A stretch of DNA of 64,000 bases from Sphingobium sp. KCTC 72723 (lineage in GTDB: Bacteria > Pseudomonadota > Alphaproteobacteria > Sphingomonadales > Sphingomonadaceae), in assembly GCF_014280435.1 (NCBI RefSeq), contig NZ_CP060388.1:4124001-4188000 (forward strand), written 5' to 3'. Below the pieces are notes generated by a model that saw nothing but the letters and a program-made list of their open reading frames with translations, had not been told where the DNA came from and ran no database searches. Positions within the stretch are counted from its first letter, which is position 1, and each line of letters opens with the position of its first letter. Below, one piece after another: positions 9,640 through 18,989 of this stretch. The translations under genes were made by a program, and so were the position numbers.

Positions 9640-9867
9640 CCCTGCTTTCCGAAAGGTAAGCAGGGTATCGGGCATTTCGGTTCGCTGGAAGCTCACACGA
9701 CACAAGGGATACCGCGCGGCTTTTGCCGTGGCCCTGGTCCCCCGTCGCTGTTCCCGAATAGGGAGTGGCATCCAACCCAGACGGGGTGATCTACAAGCTA
9801 AGGGTTGGCCGCGAAGGAGAAATCCTGAGCGGTTTTTTCGTTGGATACGCCCGCTGAAAATGCGGGC
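9640..9867 (+). promoter_or_regulatory. structured leader between rpsJ and rplC (candidate r-protein attenuator)
   Basis: The gap holds several strong pairings in order. CCCTGCTTTCC / GGTAAGCAGGG closes a GAAA tetraloop (9640-9665). CCCCGTC / GACGGGG closes a larger domain (9740-9786) that contains the single-stranded CCAACCC (9772-9778). CCAACCC is complementary to GGGTTGG (9802-9808), whose end abuts the left arm of the terminator at 9809-9838. A final GCCCGC / GCGGGC hairpin lies just before the rplC ribosome site. The arrangement suggests competing folds that decide read-through into rplC-rplD and the rest of the S10 operon. In E. coli, L4 controls this operon from a leader before rpsJ; here the structured region sits after rpsJ. 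Function is inferred from sequence only. Confidence 0.6.
9809..9838 (+). terminator. intrinsic terminator in the rpsJ-rplC gap
   Basis: CCGC-GA-AGGA, a GAAA tetraloop, then TCCT-GA-GCGG followed directly by TTTTTT. The two GA/GA steps are tandem mismatches that usually stack well as sheared pairs. It points into the S10 operon body, so full termination here would silence about ten ribosomal protein genes unless a second promoter exists; a regulated attenuator fits better. Confidence 0.7.
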
Positions 9868-9887
9868 CTCTATTGGGAGTATGGATC

Positions 9888-10646
9888 ATGCGCACTGGCG
9901 TGATCGCGAAGAAAGTCGGGATGACCCGCCTGTTCCAAGAGGACGGGCGTCATGTTCCGGTTACGGTTCTGGCCCTTGAAGGCAACCAGGTCGTGGCTCG
10001 GAAAGATGTTGACAGCGACGGCTATGTGGCTGTGCAGCTGGGTGCCGGCGTCGCGAAAGTTAAGAATGTAGCAAAGCCGCAGCGTGGTCACTTCGCCAAG
10101 GCGGAAGTTGAGCCGAAGGCGCGCTTGGTCGAATTTCGCGTCGCCGAGGATGCACTCCTCGACGTCGGCGTTGAAATCGCCGCTGATCATTTCATCGACG
10201 GCCAGCTGGTCGACGTGTCGGGTCACACGCAGGGCAAGGGCTTTGCCGGTGCCATGAAGCGTTGGGGCTTCGGCGGTATGCGCGCCACGCACGGCGTGTC
10301 TATCAGTCACCGTGCGCATGGTTCGACGGGTAACCGTCAGGATCCCGGTCGCGTCTTCAAGAACAAGAAGATGGCCGGTCACATGGGTGATCGTGAGCGG
10401 ACGCAGCAGAACCTCGAAATCGTCCGTACGGACGTCGAGCGTGGCCTGTTGTTCGTCAAGGGTTCGGTCCCTGGTGCCAAGGGTACCTGGTTGACTGTCA
10501 AGGATGCCGTAAAGGTGCCCCGTCCCGCCGACGTTCCCTACCCCGCCAGCCTGAAAAAGGCTGACAACAGCAACGATGTGGTTGCCGCTGACACCCCGGC
10601 TGAAGAAGTCGTGGCAGTGGAAGTCACCGAAGGCCAGGAGGGCTAA
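9888..10646 (+). CDS. rplC: 50S ribosomal protein L3
   Basis: A 252-residue L3 starting [16 protein letters not shown]. The loop region [21 protein letters not shown] reaches the peptidyl-transferase centre in known structures. The C terminus is extended past the core by an acidic Ala/Val/Glu tail ([17 protein letters not shown]), common in alphaproteobacterial L3. GGGAG precedes the start; a start five codons earlier is possible but weaker. First gene of the main S10 run, three bases from rplD, placed behind the structured leader. Confidence 0.97.
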   Translation: MRTGVIAKKVGMTRLFQEDGRHVPVTVLALEGNQVVARKDVDSDGYVAVQLGAGVAKVKNVAKPQRGHFAKAEVEPKARLVEFRVAEDALLDVGVEIAADHFIDGQLVDVSGHTQGKGFAGAMKRWGFGGMRATHGVSISHRAHGSTGNRQDPGRVFKNKKMAGHMGDRERTQQNLEIVRTDVERGLLFVKGSVPGAKGTWLTVKDAVKVPRPADVPYPASLKKADNSNDVVAADTPAEEVVAVEVTEGQEG

Positions 10647-10649
10647 ACC

Positions 10650-11273
10650 ATGAAGGTCAAGGTACAGACCCTCGACGCAACGGAAGCTGGCGATCTGGAG
10701 CTCAACGATGCCGTATTCGGTATCGAGCCTCGCGCCGACATCCTGCACCGCGTCGTCACCTGGCAGCTGGAAAAGCGTCGCGGCACTGCCCGTGGCACAC
10801 GGGAACGTTCCGACGTCGCCCGCACCGGCAAGAAGTTCGGTCGCCAGAAGGGCGGCGGTACTGCCCGTCACGGCGATCGCCGCGCTCCGGTGTTCATCGG
10901 TGGTGGTAAGGCGCACGGCGCCCGCGTCCGCGACTTTAACCCTTCGCTGAACAAGAAGGTTCGCGCCCTGGGCCTGAAGATGGCGCTGTCGTCGAAGGTG
11001 AAGGACGGTTCGCTGTTCGTCATCGACAGCCTCGACGTTGCCGAAGGCAAGACCAAGGCGCTTGTTGCCAACCTCGCCAAGCTGAACCTCACCAAGGTGC
11101 TGTTCATCGATGGCGATGCGGTCAACATCAGCTTCGCTAAGGCGTCGGCCAACATCATCGGCGTGGACCTGCTCCCTGCCGTTGGCGCCAACGTCTATGA
11201 CATCCTGAAAGCCGAATCGCTGGTGCTGACCCGCGCTGCGGTCGAAAAGCTGGAGGCCCGTTTCAATGGCTAA
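10650..11273 (+). CDS. rplD: 50S ribosomal protein L4
   Basis: A 207-residue L4 with the [20 protein letters not shown] loop that lines the exit tunnel and the [11 protein letters not shown] segment. In enteric bacteria L4 is the autoregulator of the S10 operon, which makes it the leading candidate ligand for the leader located before rplC here. Its end overlaps the rplW start by eight bases, indicating coupled translation. Confidence 0.98.
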   Translation: MKVKVQTLDATEAGDLELNDAVFGIEPRADILHRVVTWQLEKRRGTARGTRERSDVARTGKKFGRQKGGGTARHGDRRAPVFIGGGKAHGARVRDFNPSLNKKVRALGLKMALSSKVKDGSLFVIDSLDVAEGKTKALVANLAKLNLTKVLFIDGDAVNISFAKASANIIGVDLLPAVGANVYDILKAESLVLTRAAVEKLEARFNG

Positions 11274-11583
11274 AAAGCAAACCGGAACCGTCGATAACCG
11301 TCATTATGACGTCGTCGTCGCGCCGCACATCACCGAAAAGTCGACGCTGCTCAGCGAAAACAATGCGGTGGTGTTCAAGGTCGCTGGCGATGCGACGAAG
11401 CCCGAAATCAAGGCCGCTGTCGAAGCGATCTGGGGTGTCGAAGTCAAGAGCGTGAACACGCTCGTGACCAAGGGCAAGACCAAGAAGTGGAAGGGCCGTC
11501 CCTACACTCGCTCCGACGTAAAGAAGGCGATCGTCCGCCTGGCCGAAGGCCAGTCGATCGACATCACCGAGGGAGTGCGCTGA
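11266..11583 (+). CDS. rplW: 50S ribosomal protein L23
   Basis: A 105-residue L23 with the [17 protein letters not shown] start and the [13 protein letters not shown] basic segment. L23 sits at the exit tunnel mouth and docks trigger factor and SRP. The gene overlaps rplD and ends one base before rplB, so expression is tightly linked. Confidence 0.98.
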   Translation: MAKKQTGTVDNRHYDVVVAPHITEKSTLLSENNAVVFKVAGDATKPEIKAAVEAIWGVEVKSVNTLVTKGKTKKWKGRPYTRSDVKKAIVRLAEGQSIDITEGVR

Positions 11584-11584
11584 G

Positions 11585-12421
11585 ATGGCGCTTAAGCATT
11601 ATAACCCGACCAGCCCCGCCCAGCGCGGGCTGATCCTGGTCGACAAGTCCAGCCTGCACAAAGGTAAGCCCGTCAAGGCGCTGACCGAAGGCAAGCGCAA
11701 GACTGGCGGCCGTAACAACAAGGGTCATGTGACGTCGCGCGGTATCGGCGGCGGTCACAAGCAGCGCTATCGCATCATCGATTTCAAGCGTCGGTTGTGG
11801 GACGTCGAAGGTACGGTCGAGCGTCTGGAATATGACCCCAACCGCACGGCGTTCATCGCACTGGTGAACTATCCCGACGGCACGCAGGCTTATATCATCG
11901 CGCCGCAGCGTCTGGCTCCTGGTGACAAGGTCATCGCGGGCAAGAAGACCGACGTAAAGCCGGGCAACGCGATGGAGCTGGGTCAGATGCCGGTCGGCAC
12001 GATCATCCACAACATCGAGATGAAGCCGGGCAAGGGCGCGCAGCTTTGCCGTTCGGCCGGCACCTATGCCCAGCTGGTCGGTCGCGATCGTGGCATGGTC
12101 ATGGTTCGTCTGTCGTCGGGTGAACAGCGTTACATTCGTTCGGACTGCATGGGCACCATCGGTGCTGTCAGCAACCCGGACAATGGTAACACCAACCTTG
12201 CCAAGGCTGGCCGCAATCGCTGGAAGGGCATTCGCCCTCTGACGCGCGGTGTTGCCAAGAACCCGGTCGATCACCCGCATGGTGGTGGTGAAGGCCGGAC
12301 CTCCGGTGGCCGTCATCCGGTTACCCCATGGGGTAAGCCGACCAAGGGTGCCCGTACCCGTCACAACAAGTCGACCGACAAGATGATCATCCGGTCGCGT
12401 CACGCCAAGAAGAAGAGGTAA
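11585..12421 (+). CDS. rplB: 50S ribosomal protein L2
   Basis: A 278-residue L2 with [40 protein letters not shown] and the C-terminal [17 protein letters not shown] loop with the conserved His needed for peptidyl-transferase function. Normal length. It follows rplW almost directly and precedes rpsS by six bases. Confidence 0.98.
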   Translation: MALKHYNPTSPAQRGLILVDKSSLHKGKPVKALTEGKRKTGGRNNKGHVTSRGIGGGHKQRYRIIDFKRRLWDVEGTVERLEYDPNRTAFIALVNYPDGTQAYIIAPQRLAPGDKVIAGKKTDVKPGNAMELGQMPVGTIIHNIEMKPGKGAQLCRSAGTYAQLVGRDRGMVMVRLSSGEQRYIRSDCMGTIGAVSNPDNGNTNLAKAGRNRWKGIRPLTRGVAKNPVDHPHGGGEGRTSGGRHPVTPWGKPTKGARTRHNKSTDKMIIRSRHAKKKR

Positions 12422-12427
12422 TCCGCG

Positions 12428-12703
12428 ATGGCTCGTTCCGTCTGGAAAGGTCCGTTCGTGGACCTCAGCCTTCTGAAGAAGGCAGAAACGGCGCAGGACG
12501 CCGGTGGCCGCGCCCCGATCAAGACATGGTCGCGTCGTTCCACCATCCTGCCCCAGTTCGTTGGCCTGACGTTCAACGTCTATAATGGCCGCAAGCATGT
12601 TCCGGTTTCCGTGAACGAGGATATGGTGGGTCATAAGTTGGGCGAATTCGCTCCGACCCGCTTCTTCCCCGGCCACGCTGCCGACAAGAAGGGCAAGCGC
12701 TAA
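12428..12703 (+). CDS. rpsS: 30S ribosomal protein S19
   Basis: A 91-residue S19 with the WKGPFVD start, the [16 protein letters not shown] segment and [17 protein letters not shown]. It contacts 16S helix 42 and the head near S13. The stop and the rplV start share a base (TAATG), a coupled junction. Confidence 0.98.
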   Translation: MARSVWKGPFVDLSLLKKAETAQDAGGRAPIKTWSRRSTILPQFVGLTFNVYNGRKHVPVSVNEDMVGHKLGEFAPTRFFPGHAADKKGKR

Positions 12704-13089
12704 TGAGCAAGGAAAAAGCTCCCCGTCGCGTCGCCGACAATGAAGCGCTGGCCGTTGGCACGCAGATCCGTGGTTCGGCTCAGAAGCTGAACCTAGTTGC
12801 GACGCTCATCCGCGGCCGCAAGGTCGAGGACGCGCTGAACATCCTCGCCTTCTCCAAGAAGGCGATGGCCGTGGACGTTCGCAAGGTGCTGGCTTCGGCC
12901 ATCGCCAATGCGGAAAACAATCATAACCTGGACGTCGATGCACTCGTCGTCGCGGAAGCATCGGTAGGCAAGGCGTTCACGCTCAAGCGCTTCCATGCCC
13001 GTGGCCGCGGCAAGTCGACCCAGATCCTCAAGCCTTACAGCCGCGTGCGCATCGTCGTTCGTGAAGCTGGCGAAGAAGCGGAGGCGTAA
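12703..13089 (+). CDS. rplV: 50S ribosomal protein L22
   Basis: A 128-residue L22; [23 protein letters not shown] is the globular part and [18 protein letters not shown] is the beta-hairpin that lines the exit tunnel and influences macrolide sensitivity. The sequence of the hairpin is intact. Five bases separate it from rpsC. Confidence 0.98.
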   Translation: MSKEKAPRRVADNEALAVGTQIRGSAQKLNLVATLIRGRKVEDALNILAFSKKAMAVDVRKVLASAIANAENNHNLDVDALVVAEASVGKAFTLKRFHARGRGKSTQILKPYSRVRIVVREAGEEAEA

Positions 13090-13093
13090 GCAC

Positions 13094-13789
13094 ATGGGTC
13101 ACAAGAGCAATCCGATCGGTCTGCGTCTCCAGATCAACCGTACCTGGGACAGCCGCTGGTTCGCCGAAGGCGCCGACTATGGTCGCCTGCTGCTGGAGGA
13201 TCTCAAGATCCGCCAGTATATCTTCAAGAACATGCCGCAGGCCGCGATCTCCAAGGTCGTGATCGAGCGTCCGGCCAAGCTGTGCCGCGTGTCGATCTAT
13301 GCCGCTCGTCCGGGCGTCATCATCGGCAAGAAGGGTGCAGACATCGAAAAGCTTCGTCGGAAGCTGGGTGCGCTGACCTCGTCCGACGTGTCGCTGAACA
13401 TCGTCGAAATCCGCAAGCCGGAAGTCGACAGTCGTTTGGTCGCACAGGGCATCGCTGACCAGCTGGAACGCCGCGTGGCATTCCGCCGGGCCATGAAGCG
13501 TGCGGTGCAGTCGGCTCTGCGTCTGGGTGCCGAAGGCATCAAGATCACCTGCGGCGGCCGTCTTGGCGGCGCAGAGATCGCGCGTGTCGAATGGTATCGC
13601 GAAGGCCGCGTTCCGCTGCACACGCTGCGTGCGAACGTCGACTATGCCGAAGCCACGGCGCACACCGCCTATGGCGTTTGCGGCATCAAGGTATGGATCT
13701 TCAAGGGCGAAATTCTCGGCCATGATCCGTTCGCGACCGACCGGCTTATGCTGGAGGCTCAGACCTCCGGCGTGCGTCCGGCGCGCTGA
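13094..13789 (+). CDS. rpsC: 30S ribosomal protein S3
   Basis: A 231-residue S3 starting [16 protein letters not shown]. The KH domain is marked by [18 protein letters not shown] and the C-terminal half by [21 protein letters not shown] 33-residue longer frame overlaps rplV and is rejected. S3 forms part of the mRNA entry channel and its helicase site. A gap of about 20 bases with a weak AAGG ribosome site leads into rplP. Confidence 0.98.
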   Translation: MGHKSNPIGLRLQINRTWDSRWFAEGADYGRLLLEDLKIRQYIFKNMPQAAISKVVIERPAKLCRVSIYAARPGVIIGKKGADIEKLRRKLGALTSSDVSLNIVEIRKPEVDSRLVAQGIADQLERRVAFRRAMKRAVQSALRLGAEGIKITCGGRLGGAEIARVEWYREGRVPLHTLRANVDYAEATAHTAYGVCGIKVWIFKGEILGHDPFATDRLMLEAQTSGVRPAR

Positions 13790-13810
13790 GAATAAGAAGG
13801 TAATAGCGTC

Positions 13811-14242
13811 ATGCTGCAACCGAAGAAAATGAAGTTCCGCAAGACCTTCAAAGGTCGGATCAAGGGCGATGCGAAGGGCGGCACTGCGCTGAACTTCGGA
13901 TCCTATGGTCTTAAGGCGATGGAGCCGGAGCGGATCACTGCGCGTCAGATCGAAGCGGCTCGCCGTGCGATCACTCGCCACATCCGTCGTCAGGGCCGTT
14001 TGTGGATCCGCGTGTTCCCCGACGTCCCCGTGACGAAGAAGCCGGCGGAAGTCCGTCAGGGTAAGGGCAAGGGTTCGGTCGAATATTGGGCGGCTCGCGT
14101 CGCTCCCGGCCGTATCCTGTTCGAACTGGACGGCGTTCCCGGTCCGCTCGCAGCAGAGGCCTTCTCGCGCGCCGCGATGAAGCTGCCCATCAAGACCAAG
14201 GTCGTTGCCCGCCTCGGCGACACCTCGCATCTGGAGGGTTAA
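13811..14242 (+). CDS. rplP: 50S ribosomal protein L16
   Basis: A 143-residue L16 with [16 protein letters not shown] and the [20 protein letters not shown] segment. The [23 protein letters not shown] region includes the arginine loop that RoxA/YcfD-type oxygenases hydroxylate near residue 81. That is relevant here because a RoxA-like gene lies 16 kb downstream. L16 organises the A-site region of the 50S subunit. Confidence 0.98.
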   Translation: MLQPKKMKFRKTFKGRIKGDAKGGTALNFGSYGLKAMEPERITARQIEAARRAITRHIRRQGRLWIRVFPDVPVTKKPAEVRQGKGKGSVEYWAARVAPGRILFELDGVPGPLAAEAFSRAAMKLPIKTKVVARLGDTSHLEG

Positions 14243-14245
14243 GTC

Positions 14246-14449
14246 ATGGCGAACGTTGCTGACCTCAAGACCAAGACGGACGACGAACTGTCGACCGAAC
14301 TCAACAACCTGAAGCGCGAGCAGTTCAATCTGCGTTTTCAGGCGGCCACCAACCAGCTGGAAAAGCCCAGCCGGGTCAAGGAAGTCCGCCGCTCGATCGC
14401 GCAGATCAAGACCCTGCAGACGGAGCGTAACAGCTCCGCCGCGAAGTAA
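14246..14449 (+). CDS. rpmC: 50S ribosomal protein L29
   Basis: A 67-residue, two-helix L29 with [20 protein letters not shown] and the [15 protein letters not shown] end, all typical. L29 sits by the exit tunnel next to L23. Three bases after rplP. Confidence 0.97.
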   Translation: MANVADLKTKTDDELSTELNNLKREQFNLRFQAATNQLEKPSRVKEVRRSIAQIKTLQTERNSSAAK

Positions 14450-14461
14450 AGGAAACACACG

Positions 14462-14725
14462 ATGCCCAAGCGCGTGCTGACGGGAACTGTGGTTTCCGAC
14501 AAGGCCGACAAGACGGTGGTCGTTCGCGTGGAGCGCAAGGTAAAGCACGCGCTCTACGGTAAGATCATTCGTCGCTCGAAAAAATATCATGCCCATGACG
14601 AGGGCAATGTCTACAAGGAAGGCGAGACGGTCCGCATCGAGGAAACCGCTCCGATTTCCAAGCTCAAGACCTGGAAGGTCATCGAGCGCGTGGACACCCA
14701 CAAGTCGCCGGAAACGGCGGCCTGA
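14462..14725 (+). CDS. rpsQ: 30S ribosomal protein S17
   Basis: An 87-residue S17 with the [23 protein letters not shown]-fold start and [21 protein letters not shown]17 is a primary 16S binder in the 30S body. It ends the S10 run; a 165-base structured gap follows before rplN. Confidence 0.97.
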   Translation: MPKRVLTGTVVSDKADKTVVVRVERKVKHALYGKIIRRSKKYHAHDEGNVYKEGETVRIEETAPISKLKTWKVIERVDTHKSPETAA

Positions 14726-14761
14726 GGGAAAGCTCACCGACTCTTTGAGTCTAATTGCGAC

Positions 14762-14802
14762 GCGGGGCTGGCCTTTTCGATCAGAAAGGGTTACAGGCCC
14801 GC
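14762..14802 (+). promoter_or_regulatory. multi-helix RNA element between rpsQ and rplN
   Basis: Nested pairings read from outside in: GCGGG/CCCGC, a G/G mismatch, CTG/CAG, a small asymmetric internal loop (G against TTA), then CCTTTTC/GAAAGGG (one T-G pair) closed by a 5-base loop GATCA. The regular layout over 41 bases looks like a folded RNA rather than chance. No T run follows. It lies at the S10/spc boundary, 88 bases before rplN, and could be an r-protein binding leader. Confidence 0.5.
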
Positions 14803-14847
14803 GCTTCGCGTATGACTCCTAGGGTCCAGGCACGAAATTCGGAACCG

Positions 14848-14863
14848 CCGGGAATCTTCCCGG
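14848..14863 (+). promoter_or_regulatory. palindrome before rplN
   Basis: CCGGGAA-TC-TTCCCGG is a near-perfect palindrome 27 bases before the rplN start. It may be the second stem of the leader described just upstream, or a DNA site. No protein is known to me to bind it. Confidence 0.4.
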
Positions 14864-14890
14864 TAGGCCAAATAAGAAGGAACCGGATCC

Positions 14891-15259
14891 ATGATCCAGA
14901 TGCAATCCAATCTTGACGTCGCTGACAACAGCGGCGCCAAGCGCGTCCAGTGCATCAAAGTGCTGGGCGGGTCGAAGCGTCGCTTCGCTGGCGTAGGCGA
15001 CATCATCGTCGTTTCCGTCAAGGAAGCCGCGCCACGCGGCAAGGTTAAGAAGGGTGACGTGCATCGCGCGGTCATCGTTCGCACCGCCAAGGACATTCGT
15101 CGCGCCGACGGCAGCGTCATCCGTTTCGACGGTAACGCCGCTGTCCTGATCAACAAGAATCAGGAGCCGATCGGCACGCGCATCTTTGGCCCCGTGGTTC
15201 GTGAGCTGCGTGCAAAGCAGCACATGAAGATCATCTCGCTTGCTCCTGAGGTGCTGTAA
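14891..15259 (+). CDS. rplN: 50S ribosomal protein L14
   Basis: A 122-residue L14: [20 protein letters not shown], the [20 protein letters not shown] segment and the [20 protein letters not shown] end are all standard. L14 forms an inter-subunit bridge and binds the silencing factor RsfS. First gene of the spc run; its stop overlaps the rplX start (TAATG). Confidence 0.98.
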   Translation: MIQMQSNLDVADNSGAKRVQCIKVLGGSKRRFAGVGDIIVVSVKEAAPRGKVKKGDVHRAVIVRTAKDIRRADGSVIRFDGNAAVLINKNQEPIGTRIFGPVVRELRAKQHMKIISLAPEVL

Positions 15260-15570
15260 TGAGCGCTGCTAAGATCAAGAAGGGCGACAAGATCGTCGTC
15301 CTCGCTGGCAAGGACAAGGGCCGCACTGGTTCCGTGCTCCAGGTGCTTCCCAAGGACGACAAGGTCCTGGTGGAAGGCATCAACGTGCATGTGAAGCACC
15401 GCAAGCCCGACCAGGCCAATCCGCAGGGCGGTATCGAGCGCAAGGCTGCGCCGCTCCACATTTCGAACGTGGCGGTCGCTGACAGTGATGGCAAGCCGAC
15501 GCGCGTTCGCTTCGAGGAGCGCGACGGCAAGAAGGTTCGCGTCGCCGTCAAGTCCGGTGAGGTGCTGTAA
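15259..15570 (+). CDS. rplX: 50S ribosomal protein L24
   Basis: A 103-residue L24 with the KOW motif ([20 protein letters not shown]). It helps start 50S assembly and lies near the exit tunnel. It is coupled at both ends by TAATG overlaps to rplN and rplE. Confidence 0.97.
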   Translation: MSAAKIKKGDKIVVLAGKDKGRTGSVLQVLPKDDKVLVEGINVHVKHRKPDQANPQGGIERKAAPLHISNVAVADSDGKPTRVRFEERDGKKVRVAVKSGEVL

Positions 15571-16145
15571 TGGCTGATACTTACATTCCGCGCTCCAAGG
15601 CGCTCTATGACGCTGAAATCGTGAAAGCGATGACCGAAAAGTTCGGTTACAAGAACGTTATGGAAATTCCCCGGATCCAGAAGGTCACGCTCAACATGGG
15701 TGTGGGCGAAGCGACCCAGGATAAGAAGAAGGTCACGTCGGCCGCCGAGGAAATGGAACTGATCGCTGGTCAGAAGCCGGTCATCACCAAGGCGAAGAAG
15801 TCGATCGCACAGTTCAAGCTGCGTGAAGGTATGCCGATCGGTGCGAAGGTTACGATGCGCCGCGAGCGCATGTATGAATTCCTTGACCGTCTGATCAACA
15901 TCGCGCTGCCTCGCGTGCGCGATTTCCGTGGTCTGAACCCCAATAGCTTTGATGGCCGTGGCAATTTCGCCTTTGGCATCAAGGAGCAGATCATCTTTCC
16001 GGAGATCAGCTATGACCGCGTCGATAATGTTCGCGGCATGGACATCATCGTGACCACCACTGCGAAGACGGACGACGAGGCGCGCGAGCTGCTGCGCCTG
16101 TTCGGTTTCCCGTTCCCGCAGGAAGAAGAGAAGCAGGCGGCCTAA
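15570..16145 (+). CDS. rplE: 50S ribosomal protein L5
   Basis: A 191-residue L5 with [20 protein letters not shown], the [20 protein letters not shown] segment and [18 protein letters not shown]5 binds 5S rRNA with L18. In E. coli the S8 translational operator overlaps this gene start; I see no obvious equivalent. A 51-base gap precedes rpsN. Confidence 0.98.
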   Translation: MADTYIPRSKALYDAEIVKAMTEKFGYKNVMEIPRIQKVTLNMGVGEATQDKKKVTSAAEEMELIAGQKPVITKAKKSIAQFKLREGMPIGAKVTMRRERMYEFLDRLINIALPRVRDFRGLNPNSFDGRGNFAFGIKEQIIFPEISYDRVDNVRGMDIIVTTTAKTDDEARELLRLFGFPFPQEEEKQAA

Positions 16146-16196
16146 ACGGTCCCGCTTCTCTCCCCCACCGTTAGGCTAAGGAAGAGAACTTAAGTC

Positions 16197-16502
16197 ATGG
16201 CGAAACTGAGTTCGATCAATAAGAACGAGCGCCGCAAGCAGTTGGTAAAGAAATATGCCGGCCGTTATGCGAAGCTCAAGGCGATCGCGAATGATACCAG
16301 CGCAGACGATACGGATCGTTTGATGGCGCGTCTGAAGATGGCGGAAGTTCCGCGTAACGGCAACCCGACTCGCGTGCGTAACCGCTGCGAACTGACGGGG
16401 CGCCCGCGCGCTTATTACCGCAAATTCCGGCTCTGCCGCATTCAGCTGCGCGATCTGGCCAACAAAGGCCTGATCCCCGGCGTCACCAAGTCGAGCTGGT
16501 AA
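16197..16502 (+). CDS. rpsN: 30S ribosomal protein S14 (long, non-zinc form)
   Basis: A 101-residue S14 of the long type, with no CxxC zinc-ribbon pair; the conserved [20 protein letters not shown] end is present. The absence of the zinc motif marks it as the C- form, as expected for most proteobacteria. A second zinc-independent copy is therefore not needed. Located between rplE and rpsH in the usual spc order. Confidence 0.97.
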   Translation: MAKLSSINKNERRKQLVKKYAGRYAKLKAIANDTSADDTDRLMARLKMAEVPRNGNPTRVRNRCELTGRPRAYYRKFRLCRIQLRDLANKGLIPGVTKSSW

Positions 16503-16514
16503 GGATATCATCTC

Positions 16515-16910
16515 ATGGCATTGACCGATCCCCTGGGTGACATGCTCACCCGCATCCGTAACGGGCAGCAGGCGAAGAAGGACAGCGTTATGTCCCCCGC
16601 TTCCAAGCTGCGCGCTCGCGTGCTCGACGTGCTTCAGCGCGAAGGCTATATCCGTGGTTATTCCGAGGAAACCCTTGGTGCCCACCCCGGCCTGCGCATC
16701 GAACTGAAATATTTTGAAGGCCAGCCGGCCATCAAGCATGTTGCTCGCGTGTCCAAGCCTGGCCGCCGCGTCTATTCGGGTTCCAAGGAACTGCCGATCG
16801 TGCGCAACGGCCTGGGCATCACCATTGTCTCGACGCCCAAGGGTGTTCTGTCCGACGCGGAAGCGCGTGAACAGAATGTCGGCGGCGAAGTACTCGCGGA
16901 GGTGTTCTGA
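16515..16910 (+). CDS. rpsH: 30S ribosomal protein S8
   Basis: A 131-residue S8: [15 protein letters not shown] start and the [20 protein letters not shown] end that binds 16S helix 21. S8 is the spc operon autoregulator in E. coli. The rplF start overlaps its stop. Confidence 0.98.
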   Translation: MALTDPLGDMLTRIRNGQQAKKDSVMSPASKLRARVLDVLQREGYIRGYSEETLGAHPGLRIELKYFEGQPAIKHVARVSKPGRRVYSGSKELPIVRNGLGITIVSTPKGVLSDAEAREQNVGGEVLAEVF

Positions 16911-17443
16911 TGAGCCGCACGGGTAAAAAGCCGGTTGCCGTCCCTGCGGGCGTCACCACGTCGATCGAAGCCGGCCAGCTGTCGGTCAAGGGCCCCAAGG
17001 GTACCCTGGCCATGCCGCTGTCGGACGAAGTGACCTACACGCTCGAAGACGGCTCCGTCACGGTGAAGCCTGCAAATGACGGCAAGCGCGCTCGCGCTTT
17101 CTGGGGTATGCAGCGCACTCTGATCCAGAACCTGATCACTGGCGTGACCGAGGGCTTCTCCAAGAAGCTCCTCATTACGGGCGTTGGTTACCGCGCCAAC
17201 TCGCAGGGCAAGACCCTGAAGTTGCAGCTTGGCTACAGCCATGACGTCGATTTCGCGATCCCTGAAGGGATCGAGATCAAGACCCCGGATAATACCACGG
17301 TCGAGATCAGCGGGATGGACAAGCAGCAGGTCGGTCAGGTCGCTGCCGAGATCCGTCGCTGGCGTAAGCCCGAACCCTATAAGGGCAAGGGCATTAAATA
17401 CGCTGGCGAGTTCATCTTCCGCAAGGAAGGGAAGAAGAAGTAA
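16910..17443 (+). CDS. rplF: 50S ribosomal protein L6
   Basis: A 177-residue L6 with two repeated alpha-beta domains; [16 protein letters not shown] and the closing [21 protein letters not shown] motif (here [18 protein letters not shown]) are clear. L6 lies at the base of the stalk. It starts inside the rpsH stop and ends one base before rplR. Confidence 0.98.
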   Translation: MSRTGKKPVAVPAGVTTSIEAGQLSVKGPKGTLAMPLSDEVTYTLEDGSVTVKPANDGKRARAFWGMQRTLIQNLITGVTEGFSKKLLITGVGYRANSQGKTLKLQLGYSHDVDFAIPEGIEIKTPDNTTVEISGMDKQQVGQVAAEIRRWRKPEPYKGKGIKYAGEFIFRKEGKKK

Positions 17444-17444
17444 G

Positions 17445-17798
17445 ATGGCAAAGCTTTCCCTCTTCGCGCGGCGTCGCCGCCGCGTTCGCACCGCGCTCAA
17501 GGCTGTTTCGGGCACCCGCCCGCGCCTCAGCGTCCACCGTTCTGGCCGTCACATCTACGCCCAGGTCATTGACGACGTCGCCGGTACAACCGTCGCTGCC
17601 GCCTCGACCCTGGACAAGGATGTGCGCGGTAAGACCGGTGCCACTTCCGAAGCTGCTGCTGATGTCGGCAAGCGCGTTGCCGCTGCGGCAACGGCTGCTG
17701 GCGTCACGCGCGTCGTTTTCGATCGTGGTGGCTTCCTTTTCCATGGCCGCGTCAAGGCGCTGGCCGATGCGGCCCGTGAAGCCGGGCTGGAGTTCTGA
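17445..17798 (+). CDS. rplR: 50S ribosomal protein L18
   Basis: A 117-residue L18 beginning [19 protein letters not shown]. The [18 protein letters not shown] motif and the [20 protein letters not shown] segment identify it. A 72-residue longer frame lies within rplF and is rejected. L18 binds 5S rRNA with L5. Confidence 0.97.
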   Translation: MAKLSLFARRRRRVRTALKAVSGTRPRLSVHRSGRHIYAQVIDDVAGTTVAAASTLDKDVRGKTGATSEAAADVGKRVAAAATAAGVTRVVFDRGGFLFHGRVKALADAAREAGLEF

Positions 17799-17800
17799 GC

Positions 17801-18526
17801 ATGGCTGACGAAAACACCATCGAAACCGGCACGCCTGTCGAAAGCGCGCCTGTCGAAGCGACCGAAGGTCGCGGTCCCGGCCGTGGCGGTCGTGGCAACC
17901 GTGGCGGCGGCGGCGATCGCAACCGTGGCGAGCGTGGCGGCCGTGGCCGTCGCGACGACCGCCGTGGCGGCAATCGCGATGAAGATCAGGGCGAAGAACT
18001 GATCGAAAAGCTGGTTCACATCAACCGCGTCAGCAAAACCGTAAAGGGCGGTAAGCGCTTCGGTTTCGCGGCTCTGGTCGTCGTTGGCGACGGTAAGGGT
18101 CGTGCGGGCTTTGGTCATGGCAAGGCGCGCGAAGTGCCTGAAGCCATCAGCAAGGCGACGGCTGCTGCCAAGAAGGCAATGGTTCGTGTTCCGCTTAAGG
18201 AAGGCCGCACGCTGCACCATGATGGCCTGGGCCATTTCGGTGCCGGCAAGGTGACGGTTCGTTCGGCTCCGGCCGGTACGGGTATCATCGCAGGTGGTCC
18301 GATGCGCGCTGTGTTCGAAAGCCTCGGCGTTGCAGACGTCGTGACCAAGTCGAACGGCACGTCGAACCCCTACAACATGATCCGTGCGACTTTCGCTGCA
18401 CTTGGCGAACAGACCAGCCCCAAGTCGGTGGCGCAGCGTCGCGGCAAGAAGGTCGCTGACCTTCTGCGTCGCGGTGGCGCTTCGGTCGAAGTCGCGGCGG
18501 CTGATGCCGACGCGATTGTGGAGTAA
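17801..18526 (+). CDS. rpsE: 30S ribosomal protein S5 with RG-rich N-terminal extension
   Basis: The S5 core ([20 protein letters not shown] through the [16 protein letters not shown] end) is complete. It is preceded by about 65 extra residues: an acidic stretch ([16 protein letters not shown]) and then an Arg/Gly-rich segment with [14 protein letters not shown] and [14 protein letters not shown]. The whole protein is 241 residues against about 165 in E. coli. S5 helps keep the A-site accurate and contributes to the mRNA-entry helicase. The extension could bind RNA, similar to RGG boxes. I see no alternative start closer to the core with a ribosome site; the stop of rplR is two bases upstream of this ATG. 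Confidence 0.96.
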   Translation: MADENTIETGTPVESAPVEATEGRGPGRGGRGNRGGGGDRNRGERGGRGRRDDRRGGNRDEDQGEELIEKLVHINRVSKTVKGGKRFGFAALVVVGDGKGRAGFGHGKAREVPEAISKATAAAKKAMVRVPLKEGRTLHHDGLGHFGAGKVTVRSAPAGTGIIAGGPMRAVFESLGVADVVTKSNGTSNPYNMIRATFAALGEQTSPKSVAQRRGKKVADLLRRGGASVEVAAADADAIVE

Positions 18527-18531
18527 GCGAC

Positions 18532-18711
18532 ATGGCCAAAATCAAGATCAAACAGATCGGTTCGCCGATCCGTCGCCCCGCCGACCAGAAGAAGATTCTG
18601 ATCGGTCTGGGCCTTGGCAAGATGAACCGCGTGGTGGAACTTGAAGACACCGCCGAAGTGCGCGGTGCGATCAAGAAGCTGCCGCACATGGTGGCGGTCG
18701 TCGAAGGCTGA
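18532..18711 (+). CDS. rpmD: 50S ribosomal protein L30
   Basis: A 59-residue L30: [20 protein letters not shown], then [18 protein letters not shown] and the [13 protein letters not shown] end. Such short frames are easy to miss, but the match to L30 is complete. Five bases after rpsE. It is the last gene before a strong terminator and a run of palindromes. Confidence 0.96.
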   Translation: MAKIKIKQIGSPIRRPADQKKILIGLGLGKMNRVVELEDTAEVRGAIKKLPHMVAVVEG

Positions 18712-18737
18712 GCCTTCCGACCCGATGAAAAGAGGCG

Positions 18738-18768
18738 AAGGAGGGGGTGACCCCTCTTTCGTTTTTTT
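18738..18768 (+). terminator. intrinsic terminator after rpmD
   Basis: AAGGAGGGG and CCCCTCTTT pair over nine positions (one G-T) around a GTGA loop; a run of seven T begins a few bases after the stem. It would separate rpmD from rplO-secY-adk. Confidence 0.75.
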
Positions 18769-18957
18769 CAGAGGCGCGTTACAGGCGCGCTTCTGAAAAT
18801 CCCAGCATAGGCAGGGATCTCATGCCGGATGGCGCGTCCTTGCAAGAGGAAACCCCCGGCTCTCACTGGCTGGCTGCACCCGCAAGGGCGCGTCCAGATC
18901 AACCCGGCCCCAGCCTCCGCTGGGGCATCGGTATGATTGTCCAAAGACAATCATACC
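18769..18957. repeat. cluster of palindromic repeats between rpmD and rplO
   Basis: Several inverted repeats lie in series: ATCCCAGC-ATAG-GCAGGGAT (18799-18818, one mismatch), the perfect GCCCCAGC-CTCC-GCTGGGGC (18907-18926), and the perfect 12-bp GGTATGATTGTC/GACAATCATACC with a CAAA loop (18930-18957). The shadow translation of the first two contains IPAYAGI and AEAGAG, the usual signature of sphingomonad intergenic (REP-like) palindromes. They sit inside what is normally a contiguous ribosomal operon. Confidence 0.7.
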
Positions 18958-18989
18958 TCGCGCGAACCAAGCGAAAGCGAGTGCACGAT

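Noticed and set aside
13028..14737. 569-codon antisense frame over rpsC-rpsQ
   Set aside because: Spans several ribosomal genes; a codon-bias artefact.
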